The notes: generated from the sequence alone by a model not told the origin. 11,099 nucleotides of DNA from an uncultured Actinomycetes bacterium (GCA_903893085.1 CAITKS010000132.1:1-11099), one strand, 5' to 3'; shown: positions 1 through 6,725, numbered from the stretch's first letter. Program-made: numbers and translations.

Positions 1-1
1 C

Positions 2-1240
2 ACCGGTTTGATGAAGTTACTTGATGTCGATGAAGTACAAGCAAATGCAATTCTTGATATGCAGTTGCGCCGTATCGCAGCACTTGAACGTCAGAAGATT
101 AACGACGAATACAACGGCCTGATGGCAGATATCGTCGAGTTAAACGAGATCTTGGCCAGTGAAGCAAAGCAGCGCCAAATAATCATTTCCGAGCTAACCG
201 ATTTAACTGCTAAATATGGCGATGAACGCCGCACCCAAATCGTTGCCAGTGAAGGTGATTTCTCCGCCGAAGATTTGATCCCAGATCAAGACGCCGTTGT
301 AACAATTACCCGTACCGGTTATGCCAAGCGCACCAATGCCGATTTATATAAATCACAACGTCGCGGTGGACGTGGCGTAAAAGGTGCGGCACTTAAACAA
401 GATGACGTCGTAGATCATTTCTTTGTGGCCAGCACACATGACTGGTTGTTGTTCTTTACCAATCAAGGTCGCGTATATCGCGCAAAGGTTCACGAACTGC
501 CCGATGCTGGTCGCGATGCACGCGGACAACACGTCGCCAACTTAATGGCATTTAAACCGGATGAGACGATTGCACAAGTGTTATCCATCAAGGATTACAC
601 CGCATCTCCTTATTTAGTACTTGCTACAAAATCAGGTCTTGTTAAGAAAACTCCACTTACCGAATATGACTCACCACGTACTGGTGGGCTAATTGCGATC
701 TCTCTAAAACCTGGGGACGAAGTTGTATCTGCCGCACTTATAAACAAGGGTGATGAACTACTTCTTGTTTCAAAGAAGGCAATGTCACTTCGCTTTGCTG
801 CTGATGAAGAATCACTCCGCCCAATGGGTCGCTCAACAAGCGGTGTAATCGGAATGAAGTTCCGCGCAGATGATGAACTATTAACAATGGCGCGCATTGA
901 TTCACAAACTGCAGATGCATTTGTATTTACCGCAACCGATGGTGGTTATGGCAAGAAAACTCCAATCGATGAATATCGTTTACAAGGTCGCGGTGGCATC
1001 GGAATTAAAGCTGCCAAGATCGATGAAAACTCACGCGGTTCATTAGTCAGCGCACTTGTACTTTCTAACTCAGATGAAATTCTTGCGATTACATCCGCTG
1101 GCACTGTTATGCGCACACCAGCTGCCGAAGTCCGCCAAACTGGCCGCGATTCAATGGGTGTTCGCTTGGTAAACCTCGATGAAGGCGTCGCCCTGCTCTC
1201 GGTCACACAGAACCGGGAAGATGAGATTTCGGCTAAATAA
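2..1240 (+). CDS. gyrA: DNA gyrase subunit A, C-terminal half (5' end outside window)
   Basis: GyrA is the DNA-cleaving and DNA-wrapping subunit of gyrase, which introduces negative supercoils with GyrB. The frame is open to the left edge, so only the last 412 residues are visible; the TTG at 8 is an internal leucine codon, not a start. The first ~35 residues (LLDVDEVQANAILDMQLRR, AALERQKI) are the conserved end of the tower/coiled-coil region. The canonical GyrA box QRRGGRG lies at 356-376 and starts the beta-pinwheel C-terminal domain needed for wrapping, which separates GyrA from ParC. Further blade repeats follow, with motifs such as GRDARGQ, PRTGGLIAISL, GRSTSGVIGMK, QGRGGIGIKA and GRDSMGVRLV, so all six blades seem present. 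The protein ends EDEISAK without a long acidic tail. No frameshift is seen. Confidence 0.97.
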   Translation, partial: TGLMKLLDVDEVQANAILDMQLRRIAALERQKINDEYNGLMADIVELNEILASEAKQRQIIISELTDLTAKYGDERRTQIVASEGDFSAEDLIPDQDAVVTITRTGYAKRTNADLYKSQRRGGRGVKGAALKQDDVVDHFFVASTHDWLLFFTNQGRVYRAKVHELPDAGRDARGQHVANLMAFKPDETIAQVLSIKDYTASPYLVLATKSGLVKKTPLTEYDSPRTGGLIAISLKPGDEVVSAALINKGDELLLVSKKAMSLRFAADEESLRPMGRSTSGVIGMKFRADDELLTMARIDSQTADAFVFTATDGGYGKKTPIDEYRLQGRGGIGIKAAKIDENSRGSLVSALVLSNSDEILAITSAGTVMRTPAAEVRQTGRDSMGVRLVNLDEGVALLSVTQNREDEISAK

Positions 1241-1244
1241 CGCT

Positions 1245-1277
1245 ACGCTCTGCCTTCTGCGCTAAGGCGTGCGTTTT
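1245..1277 (+). terminator. Candidate terminator hairpin after gyrA
   Basis: Arms ACGC and GCCTT (1245-1256) pair with AAGGC and GCGT (1264-1274) around a 7-base loop, with a small TCT/GT internal bulge, and a run of four T follows. It starts five bases after the gyrA stop and lies 60 bases before the tRNAs, the right place to separate the two transcription units. The U-tract is short and the stem interrupted, so it may be weak or only a processing hairpin. Confidence 0.4.
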
Positions 1278-1337
1278 GGTCTCTTGAAGAAGTTCAAGTA
1301 ACCTTGCGCTTCTGCAATAAAGAGCAATCTTTCTTGC

Positions 1338-1412
1338 GGGCCCATAGCTCAGCCTGGTTAGAGCGCTTCCCTGATAAGGAAGAGGTCGGTGGTTCAAGTC
1401 CACCTGGGCCCA
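1338..1412 (+). tRNA. tRNA-Ile (anticodon GAT)
   Basis: A full cloverleaf can be drawn. The acceptor stem GGGCCCA (1338-1344) pairs with TGGGCCC (1405-1411). The D arm is GCTC/GAGC, and the anticodon stem CTTCC/GGAAG carries loop CTGATAA with anticodon GAT at 1373-1375. The T arm is GGTGG-TTCAAGT-CCACC. The discriminator is A1412; the CCA tail is not encoded (CCC follows). It reads AUC/AUU isoleucine codons. Placement between gyrA and tRNA-Ala is the common actinobacterial ileT-alaT arrangement. Confidence 0.97.
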
Positions 1413-1425
1413 CCCGTTCTAACAC

Positions 1426-1498
1426 GGGGACCTAGCTCAATTGGTAGAGCACCGCCTTTGCAAGGCGGGGGTTAGGGGTTCGATTCCCCTGGTCTCCA
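1426..1498 (+). tRNA. tRNA-Ala (anticodon TGC)
   Basis: The acceptor stem GGGGACC (1426-1432) pairs with GGTCTCC (1491-1497) with one G-U wobble. The D arm is GCTC/GAGC. The anticodon stem CCGCC/GGCGG holds loop TTTGCAA with anticodon TGC at 1459-1461. The T arm is AGGGG-TTCGATT-CCCCT. The discriminator is A1498 and no full CCA is encoded. It follows tRNA-Ile by 13 bases, so the two are almost certainly one transcript. The AT-rich stretch 1499-1543 downstream has no strong hairpin, so read-through into the prolyl isomerase gene is possible. Confidence 0.97.
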
Positions 1499-1543
1499 CA
1501 ATATTTTCATTTTCACTATCCACTAAAACGATTGGCTAAAAAC

Positions 1544-2056
1544 ATGTCATCAACAGCAACTCTTCACACATCACTCGGCGACGTTGTAATCGAGCTCTAT
1601 CCAAATCACGCACCAAAGACTGTTGCGAACTTTGTTGAACTCGCAACTGGTGCAAAAGAGTGGACCGATCCTCGCGATGGCAAGAAGACAACTGCAAAGT
1701 TGTACGACGGAACAGTTTTCCACCGCGTCATTTCAGGTTTCATGATCCAAGGCGGAGATCCACTTGGTAAAGGTTTCGGCGGACCGGGATACCAATTCGC
1801 TGACGAATTCCACGGCGAACTGCAATTTGATGCGCCATACATTCTTGCAATGGCTAATTCAGGACCTGGCACAAATGGTTCACAATTCTTTATTACTGTT
1901 GCACCAACAACTTGGTTAAACCGCAAGCACACTATCTTCGGAGCAGTTAAAGACGCTGCTTCACAGGCTGTTGTAGACAAGATCGGTGCAACACCAACTG
2001 GTGCACAAGATGTTCCAGTAACACCTGTTGTAATCAACAGCGTCACTATCGCTTAA
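1544..2056 (+). CDS. ppiA: Cyclophilin-type peptidyl-prolyl cis-trans isomerase
   Basis: A 170-residue single-domain cyclophilin that catalyses cis-trans isomerisation of X-Pro bonds during folding. No signal peptide is seen, so it should be cytoplasmic. Family motifs, numbered from the ATG at 1544, are FHRVI (59-63, with catalytic Arg61), MIQGGDP (67-73), LAMANSGPGTNGSQFFIT (101-118) and WLNRKHTIFG (124-133). An in-frame TTG at 1532 would add MAKN; I prefer the ATG because cyclophilins of this group begin just before the first strand (TATLHTSLGD). Neither start has a clear Shine-Dalgarno, so it may depend on the upstream tRNA transcript or be leaderless. The position after ileT-alaT matches mycobacterial ppiA. 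The rhomboid gene follows after 10 bases, suggesting one operon. Confidence 0.93.
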   Translation: MSSTATLHTSLGDVVIELYPNHAPKTVANFVELATGAKEWTDPRDGKKTTAKLYDGTVFHRVISGFMIQGGDPLGKGFGGPGYQFADEFHGELQFDAPYILAMANSGPGTNGSQFFITVAPTTWLNRKHTIFGAVKDAASQAVVDKIGATPTGAQDVPVTPVVINSVTIA

Positions 2057-2066
2057 GTAATTAACC

Positions 2067-2606
2067 ATGTTTAAGATGAAGCGTTCTGCAACGCTTTCAT
2101 TAATAACAATAATTTGTGCTGCCTATCTTGTAGATATGTTGTACCCGCAGTTCTATGAATACACCGCACTCTTTGGACCTCTTGTAAACTCTGGCGAATA
2201 CTGGCGTTTATTTACCGTCGCACTTGTTCACGGTGGACTCACACATCTATTTTTTAATATGTTCTCTCTTCTTGTTTTAGGAAATCCTGTTGAAGCAGCA
2301 CTTGGCAAAGTGCGCTTTCTTGTAATTTTCTTTGTCTCGCTTTTAACTGGTTCACTAGCTTCGATTTATTTAAATAGCTACCCACATATTTCAGTTGGGG
2401 CATCGGGTGCCGTCTTTGGTTTATTTGGAGCATTCATTGCAATGCGCAAAATGATCAGCGAAGGCGTACGCGATATTTATGTAATCGTTGGCCTTAACTT
2501 CGTATTCGGCTTTGTACTGGGCGGTGTGGACTGGCGGGCGCACCTTGGGGGCCTTGTTGGTGGCTACCTAACAACTGCGATTCTGCTGCGAATTACACGC
2601 GTGTAA
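2067..2606 (+). CDS. Rhomboid-family intramembrane serine protease
   Basis: A 179-residue polytopic membrane protein with about six hydrophobic segments, the minimal rhomboid core. Rhomboids cleave transmembrane segments of substrate proteins within the lipid bilayer. The catalytic serine is S113 in GASGAVFG, the partner histidine H159 in DWRAHLGGLVGG, and the oxyanion residues are H60 and N64 in HLFFN; all are present, so the enzyme should be active. The substrate cannot be told from sequence. Start ATG 2067 gives MFKMKRS; ATG 2076 (MKRS) is equally possible, as neither has a good ribosome binding site. It follows the cyclophilin gene by 10 bases, an order also seen in other Actinobacteria. 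The last codons and the stop are built into a perfect 20-bp palindrome (2590-2609). Confidence 0.92.
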   Translation: MFKMKRSATLSLITIICAAYLVDMLYPQFYEYTALFGPLVNSGEYWRLFTVALVHGGLTHLFFNMFSLLVLGNPVEAALGKVRFLVIFFVSLLTGSLASIYLNSYPHISVGASGAVFGLFGAFIAMRKMISEGVRDIYVIVGLNFVFGFVLGGVDWRAHLGGLVGGYLTTAILLRITRV

Positions 2607-2609
2607 TTC
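2590..2609. repeat. Perfect 20-bp palindrome over the rhomboid stop codon
   Basis: The sequence GAATTACACGCGTGTAATTC is identical to its reverse complement across all 20 bases and includes the rhomboid TAA (2604-2606). As RNA it forms an 8-bp stem with a CGCG loop on either strand, at the end of two converging genes. No T-run follows on either side, so it is not a classical intrinsic terminator. A bidirectional transcript-end structure or a dimeric protein's binding site are both possible. Confidence 0.75.
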
Positions 2610-2616
2610 CTCCACA

Positions 2617-2640
2617 TTGTGGATGACGCTTGTGGATAAC
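2617..2640 (-). promoter_or_regulatory. Tandem DnaA-box-like sites
   Basis: TTGTGGATGAC (2617-2627) and TTGTGGATAAC (2630-2640) are direct repeats differing at one base, starting 13 bp apart. Read on the minus strand, 2639-2631 is TTATCCACA, a perfect consensus DnaA box; the other is TCATCCACA, one mismatch. A weaker opposite-strand copy TCCTCCACA (2608-2616, two mismatches) precedes them. They fill the gap between converging genes and overlap the oxidoreductase stop by one base. The window lies close to gyrA and therefore probably near oriC. Occupancy by DnaA is inferred, not shown. Confidence 0.5.
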
Positions 2641-4688
2641 TATTCAGCCGCTTTAACGCTGCGCAGCAAGACTTGAGCAACATCTAAGACTTCAACATCG
2701 CTCTGACGCGCAACCATTCCGTCGCCAACCATTACGCGACAGAACGGACAAGCAACCGCAACCTCATCAACACCGGTTGATATTGCTTCATCAACGCGAT
2801 TTAAATTAATACGAGTTCCAATTTTCTCTTCCATCCACATGCGTCCACCGCCACCACCGCAGCAAAATGATCGCTCTTGATTTCTTGGCATTTCTGTTAT
2901 GTCACAACCAGATGCTTCTAGCAATTCACGAGGAGGCGCATAAATCTGATTGTGACGACCCAAGTAACAAGGATCGTGATAGGTCAATTTCTGTTCGCTC
3001 TTATGCGGACTTGGCTTTAAACGCTTCTCTTTAATCAAAGTGTTAAGCAACTGTGTGTGGTGCAACATTTCAAGTTCAAAACCACTTTGCGCATAATCGC
3101 GACCAATTGTTGTAAAGCAATGAGGGCAAGTGACAACAACTTTCTTCTTACCCTTTGGGCGACCCGCAAATACTTCATTAAATGTTTCGATATTTTCTTT
3201 CGCCAAAATTTGGTACAAGAATTCATTTCCAGAACGACGTGCGGGATCACCTGTGCAAGTCTCGCGCTTACCAAGGACGGCGAAATTAACTCCGGCCATA
3301 TGCAAAAGTTCAGCAACCGCCTTTGTAGTTTTCTTCGCGCGCTCTTCATAAGCACCGGCGCATCCAACCCAGAATAAATATTCGACCTCATCGGGCAATA
3401 CACCTTCAACAACTCGAACCGGGAAATCACATTCGGCGATCCAACCTTCGCGATCTTGCTTGTTCGCACCCCACGGGTTGCCAGCCTTTTCTAAATTACG
3501 GAATGTTCCGCCAAGTTCAGTAGGAAATTCTGATTCAACTAATACTTGGAAGCGACGCATATTTACAATGTGATCAACGTGTTCGATATCTACCGGACAT
3601 TCATTTACGCACGCACCGCATGATGTGCAAGACCATAAAACATCCAATGAAATAGGGCTGTTTTCACCTACCAAAGCCTCGGTTTCAACGACCTTTGCCA
3701 TAGCGTGATCACGCATCGCCATAATCAATAGCTTTGGTGAAAGCGGTTTATCTGTATGCCAAGCAGGGCACTGCGATTGGCAGCGACCACATTCGGTGCA
3801 GCTGGTCATATCCAGCAGACCCTTCCAAGAAATATCTTGGCGGTTACCTAAACCAAAGACATCATCTTCGGATGGATCTTCAAAGTTAATTGGTTTGCCG
3901 TGTGACAACATTTCAGGAAGTGCGCCAAGTGAATTACTGCCATCGCTGTTGCGCTTGTAGTAAATATTAAAGAAAGCCAAGAAGCGGTGCCAAGCGATAC
4001 CCATTGTTAAGTTGGTAGCAATAACAATAAACCAAGCCATCGAGACAACAATCTTGGCAGTTGCTACATAGACAATTGCGTTCTCAATTGAAGCAACGCT
4101 CATACCTTTGAATACAAGAACAGCTGGCCAAGAGATTGCGTAATGCCAGTTCCAATTCGTTTCACCAGCAAGAGCGCCTTCTAAACCACGAAGTGCGAAG
4201 ACACAGAAAACAATCGCCAAAATTGTTGCTTCTACGTAATACGCCTTCCACATTCCAGAACCTGCAAAACGATTTAACATTCTAAATCTTGTAACTTGAC
4301 GAATACCAATTAAAGTAACAATTCCAACACCGGTTGCTATCGCGATGAATTCGGCGAATAGTTCGTAAACAACCCAATGACCAATTAACGGCAGCGCAAA
4401 ATCTGGATTTAAAACTTGTCCGTATGCGGTAACCAAAGTTCCAAAGAGCGCGCCAAAACCAATCATTACAAACCAGTGTGCAATTCCGGTTGCAGTGAAA
4501 TTAAGCATCTTGGTATGGCCCAAAACTTCATGCAACATATTCTTTAAACGCGCACCGCGATCGTTGTTACGAGTTGGATCTGGTTGACCCTTTCGATAAA
4601 TCGAGATCAGCTGGCGAACCCGAACCGTCAGCAGCACCAAGGCAAAAACGGTGATGAGGTAGGACAGGCTGGCCAGGGCGATACGCAT
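2640..4688 (-). CDS. Membrane Fe-S oxidoreductase (heterodisulfide reductase-like)
   Basis: A 682-residue respiratory-type reductase. Residues 1-230 have five to six hydrophobic segments (about 4-22, 68-90, 104-127, 150-167, 205-226) resembling a NarI/HdrE-type cytochrome b module; H71 and H104 are candidate haem ligands. Two classical 4Fe-4S motifs follow: C297, C300, C303, C307 and C354, C357, C360, C364. The C-terminal part has two HdrB/GlpC-type CCG domains, with C443, C478, C521/C524 and C574, C609-C610 (CCGGGGG), C647/C650. It probably passes electrons between the quinone pool and a cytoplasmic partner; the donor or acceptor is unknown. It resembles the actinobacterial family of mycobacterial Rv0338c but is shorter. 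Start ATG 4688 is kept because the first membrane helix and the conserved GQPDPTR segment follow it; no Shine-Dalgarno is evident. It is divergent from dnaK and shares its control region. Confidence 0.88.
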   Translation of the reverse strand: MRIALASLSYLITVFALVLLTVRVRQLISIYRKGQPDPTRNNDRGARLKNMLHEVLGHTKMLNFTATGIAHWFVMIGFGALFGTLVTAYGQVLNPDFALPLIGHWVVYELFAEFIAIATGVGIVTLIGIRQVTRFRMLNRFAGSGMWKAYYVEATILAIVFCVFALRGLEGALAGETNWNWHYAISWPAVLVFKGMSVASIENAIVYVATAKIVVSMAWFIVIATNLTMGIAWHRFLAFFNIYYKRNSDGSNSLGALPEMLSHGKPINFEDPSEDDVFGLGNRQDISWKGLLDMTSCTECGRCQSQCPAWHTDKPLSPKLLIMAMRDHAMAKVVETEALVGENSPISLDVLWSCTSCGACVNECPVDIEHVDHIVNMRRFQVLVESEFPTELGGTFRNLEKAGNPWGANKQDREGWIAECDFPVRVVEGVLPDEVEYLFWVGCAGAYEERAKKTTKAVAELLHMAGVNFAVLGKRETCTGDPARRSGNEFLYQILAKENIETFNEVFAGRPKGKKKVVVTCPHCFTTIGRDYAQSGFELEMLHHTQLLNTLIKEKRLKPSPHKSEQKLTYHDPCYLGRHNQIYAPPRELLEASGCDITEMPRNQERSFCCGGGGGRMWMEEKIGTRINLNRVDEAISTGVDEVAVACPFCRVMVGDGMVARQSDVEVLDVAQVLLRSVKAAE

Positions 4689-4712
4689 GAAGCGAGGTTA
4701 CCGAGGGCGGGC

Positions 4713-4739
4713 GGGAATATCTGGGCAGGCGGGTGAGTT
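4713..4739 (+). promoter_or_regulatory. Candidate sigma-H/sigma-R type promoter for dnaK
   Basis: GGGAAT at 4713-4718 and GTT at 4737-4739 are separated by exactly 18 bases, matching the GGAAT-N18-GTT pattern of the Streptomyces SigR and mycobacterial SigH (thiol/heat stress) promoters. A start near 4747 would give a leader of about 120 bases running through the HAIR sites. Mycobacterial dnaK is known to have a SigH-dependent promoter. The same bases GTTATA read on the minus strand as TATAAC (4742-4737), a possible -10 for the divergent oxidoreductase, so the match could serve either gene or be chance. Confidence 0.4.
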
Positions 4740-4756
4740 ATACGCGATGGCTCAAA

Positions 4757-4777
4757 CTTGAGTCGAAGCGACTCACT
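4757..4777 (+). promoter_or_regulatory. HAIR operator 1 (HspR binding site)
   Basis: CTTGAGT (4757-4763), seven bases, then ACTCACT (4771-4777). The HAIR consensus is CTTGAGT-N7-ACTCAAG: the left arm is perfect and the right arm matches five of seven. It lies 90 bases upstream of dnaK, whose operon encodes HspR, the protein that binds such sites, so negative autoregulation relieved by heat is expected. Confidence 0.85.
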
Positions 4778-4779
4778 CT

Positions 4780-4800
4780 TTCGAGTAGAATCGACTCAGG
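4780..4800 (+). promoter_or_regulatory. HAIR operator 2 (HspR binding site)
   Basis: TTCGAGT (4780-4786), seven bases, then ACTCAGG (4794-4800): two and one mismatches to the HAIR consensus, with the exact N7 spacing. It starts 23 bp after operator 1, about two helical turns, which suits cooperative binding of two HspR dimers. A -10-like hexamer TAGAAT (4786-4791) lies inside it, so a bound repressor would cover that promoter. Confidence 0.75.
4786..4791 (+). promoter_or_regulatory. Candidate -10 element for dnaK
   Basis: TAGAAT matches the TATAAT consensus at five of six positions. No good -35 lies 16-18 bases upstream (TTGAGT at 4758 would leave a 22-base spacer), so this is a weak prediction that rests mainly on its position inside HAIR operator 2. 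Confidence 0.3.
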
Positions 4801-4814
4801 TTAGGCCAACCTCA
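4796..4814. promoter_or_regulatory. IdeR/DtxR-like iron box
   Basis: TCAGGTTAGGCCAACCTCA matches the DtxR/IdeR consensus TTAGGTTAGGCTAACCTAA at 16 of 19 positions, with both AGGTT and AACCT arms intact. It overlaps the end of HAIR operator 2 by five bases and sits 53 bp upstream of the dnaK start. DtxR-family proteins bind such sites with Fe(II). The site may serve dnaK or the divergent Fe-S oxidoreductase. No IdeR gene is in the window, so the regulator is inferred. Confidence 0.5.
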
Positions 4815-4852
4815 ACCCCAAATCGGGCTTGAGACGGGCACTAAAGTTAAAA

Positions 4853-4858
4853 AAGGAG
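4853..4858 (+). promoter_or_regulatory. Strong ribosome binding site of dnaK
   Basis: AAGGAG ends eight bases before the ATG at 4867. It is the best Shine-Dalgarno in the window and fixes the dnaK start; most other genes here have weak or no recognisable site. Confidence 0.9.
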
Positions 4859-4866
4859 CAATACAA

Positions 4867-6693
4867 ATGGCTAGAGCAGTCGGAATCGACCTCGGAACAA
4901 CAAATAGCTGCGTATCGGTACTCGAAGGTGGAGAGCCAACGGTTATCGCTAACGCAGAAGGCGCTCGCACAACCCCATCGATCGTTGCCTTCGCAAAAAA
5001 TGGCGAAGTCTTGGTCGGTGAAGTCGCAAAGCGTCAGTCAGTGACAAACGTTGAACGCACAATTCGTTCCGTTAAGCGTCACATGGGTACTAACTGGTCA
5101 ATGGATATTGATGGCAAGAAGTACACACCACAAGAAATTTCTGCACGTATTCTGCAAAAGTTAAAGCGCGATGCCGAGGCATACCTTGGCGAAACTGTAA
5201 CGGACGCAGTTATCACCGTCCCTGCATATTTCTCTGATGCAGAACGTCAAGCAACTAAGGAAGCTGGCGAAATTGCCGGACTTAACGTGCTTCGCATTAT
5301 CAACGAACCAACTGCAGCAGCGCTTGCATATGGTTTAGATAAAGCTGACCAAGAACAAACTATTTTGGTATTCGACTTAGGTGGCGGAACATTTGACGTC
5401 TCCCTATTGGAAATCGGCGATGGTGTTGTTGAAGTTAAAGCAACTGCCGGAGATAACCACCTTGGTGGAGATGATTGGGATCAAGCACTTGTTGATCACT
5501 TAGTACAAACATTCGGCTCAAAGAACGGAATTGATTTAACTAAAGACAAGATGGCGATGCAACGTATTCGTGAAGCCGCAGAAAAAGCGAAGATCGAACT
5601 TTCATCATCACAGCAAGCATCAATTAACTTGCCATACATCACTGTCGATGCCGAAAAGAATCCATTGTTCCTCGATGAAACTTTAACGCGCGCACAGTTC
5701 CAAACACTTACAGCACCACTTCTTGATCGTTGCAAGAAGCCATTCCAGCAAGTTCTTAAGGACTCAGGAATCGCAATCGGAAACATCAAGAGCGTTGTAC
5801 TTGTTGGTGGATCAACTCGTATGCCAGCAGTCGTTGATTTAGTTCGCGACCTAACCGGTGGAAAAGAGCCAAATAAGGGCGTAAACCCTGATGAAGTTGT
5901 GGCCGTTGGTGCATCACTACAAGCTGGTGTTCTAAAGGGTGAAGTTAAAGATGTTCTTCTTCTCGATGTCACACCACTAACACTTGGTATCGAAACCAAG
6001 GGTGGCGTTATGACAAAGATGATCGAGCGCAACACAACTATCCCTACAAAGCGCAGCGAAATCTTTACGACAGCTGATGACAATCAGCCTGCTGTACAAA
6101 TCCAGGTCTATCAGGGCGAGCGTGAAATGGCTGCTTACAACAAGAAGCTAGGCATGTTCGAACTAACTGGTCTTGCACCTGCACCACGCGGAGTCCCACA
6201 AGTTGAAGTTACCTTCGACATCGACGCAAACGGAATTGTTCACGTCGGCGCGAAAGATCTTGCAACCGGAAAAGAACAATCAGTCACAATCAGCGGTGGA
6301 TCTGCTCTTTCTAAAGAAGAGATTGATCGCATGATGGCCGATGCCGAATCACACGCTGCCGAAGATAAGCAACGTAAAGAAGAGGCGGAAATACGCAACA
6401 ACGGTGACTCACTTGTTTACCAGACAGAAAAGTTCATTGCAGATAATGCAGAGAAACTTTCTGAAGGCGAAGCAGCCGAGAAGAAAGCAGAAGTTGAAGC
6501 AGCACTTGCTGAACTGAAAACTGATCTTGGTGGCGCTAACTTTGAAGCAATAAAAGCAAATACCGAAAAGGTAGCAACACTTAGCCAAGCACTTGGCGCT
6601 GCGATGTATGCAGCAGCAGGAGCTGCAACCGGCGATGGTGCAGCGAATGAAGACGGTGTTGAAGATGCTGAGGTTGTTGATGACGAGGCATAA
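4867..6693 (+). CDS. dnaK: Chaperone DnaK (Hsp70)
   Basis: A 608-residue Hsp70 that binds exposed hydrophobic segments of unfolded proteins in an ATP cycle driven by DnaJ and reset by GrpE. The nucleotide-binding domain shows phosphate loop 1 GIDLGTTNS (6-14), phosphate loop 2 [12 protein letters not shown] (168-179) and the adenosine motif [13 protein letters not shown] (310-322). The catalytic lysine is K70 in RSVKRHMG. The interdomain linker is VLLLDVTP (363-370). The substrate-binding domain and helical lid follow (about 480-580), then a short acidic tail ending AEVVDDEA. The stretch after RHMG lacks the insert found in Gram-negative DnaK, as expected for a Gram-positive lineage. First gene of dnaK-grpE-dnaJ-hspR; its control region has HAIR sites. 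The stop codon lies in a small hairpin (6687-6700). Confidence 0.99.
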   Translation: MARAVGIDLGTTNSCVSVLEGGEPTVIANAEGARTTPSIVAFAKNGEVLVGEVAKRQSVTNVERTIRSVKRHMGTNWSMDIDGKKYTPQEISARILQKLKRDAEAYLGETVTDAVITVPAYFSDAERQATKEAGEIAGLNVLRIINEPTAAALAYGLDKADQEQTILVFDLGGGTFDVSLLEIGDGVVEVKATAGDNHLGGDDWDQALVDHLVQTFGSKNGIDLTKDKMAMQRIREAAEKAKIELSSSQQASINLPYITVDAEKNPLFLDETLTRAQFQTLTAPLLDRCKKPFQQVLKDSGIAIGNIKSVVLVGGSTRMPAVVDLVRDLTGGKEPNKGVNPDEVVAVGASLQAGVLKGEVKDVLLLDVTPLTLGIETKGGVMTKMIERNTTIPTKRSEIFTTADDNQPAVQIQVYQGEREMAAYNKKLGMFELTGLAPAPRGVPQVEVTFDIDANGIVHVGAKDLATGKEQSVTISGGSALSKEEIDRMMADAESHAAEDKQRKEEAEIRNNGDSLVYQTEKFIADNAEKLSEGEAAEKKAEVEAALAELKTDLGGANFEAIKANTEKVATLSQALGAAMYAAAGAATGDGAANEDGVEDAEVVDDEA

Positions 6694-6700
6694 AAATGCC
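6687..6700 (+). other. Hairpin over the dnaK stop codon
   Basis: GGCAT (6687-6691) pairs perfectly with ATGCC (6696-6700) around AAAA; the stop TAA is 6691-6693. There is no T-run, so it is not a terminator. It might mark an RNA processing point that makes dnaK more abundant than the downstream genes, but this is speculative. Confidence 0.35.
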
Positions 6701-6723
6701 GAGGTGCGAAATTGGTATCAATT
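6701..6723 (+). promoter_or_regulatory. Distant Shine-Dalgarno plus spacer hairpin for grpE
   Basis: GAGGTG (6701-6706) is perfectly complementary to the 16S rRNA anti-Shine-Dalgarno region but lies 19 bases before the ATG at 6726, too far for normal use. Between them AATTG (6710-6714) pairs with CAATT (6719-6723) around GTAT. If folded, only five unpaired bases remain between the Shine-Dalgarno and the start, a usable spacing. The stem is short and AU-rich, so stability is uncertain. Confidence 0.4.
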
Positions 6724-6725
6724 AA

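Noticed and set aside
1283..1298. Hairpin CTTGAA-GAAG-TTCAAG before the tRNAs, resembling a HAIR half-site
   Set aside because: Six-base arms at this spacing are expected a few times by chance in 11 kb, and the spacing does not fit HAIR; it may be a remnant of the gyrA 3' end.
1532..1543. TTG start four codons upstream of the cyclophilin ATG
   Set aside because: It adds only MAKN before the conserved domain and has no ribosome binding site; the ATG at 1544 is simpler, though the TTG cannot be excluded.
3035..3469. 144-codon minus-strand frame and a plus-strand frame (3057-3377) inside the oxidoreductase gene
   Set aside because: Both overlap the conserved CCG-domain coding region in other frames and show no protein features.
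5496..6083. 195-codon minus-strand open frame inside dnaK
   Set aside because: It is an antisense shadow of dnaK rich in Ser/Thr/Arg, with no domain or start signal.
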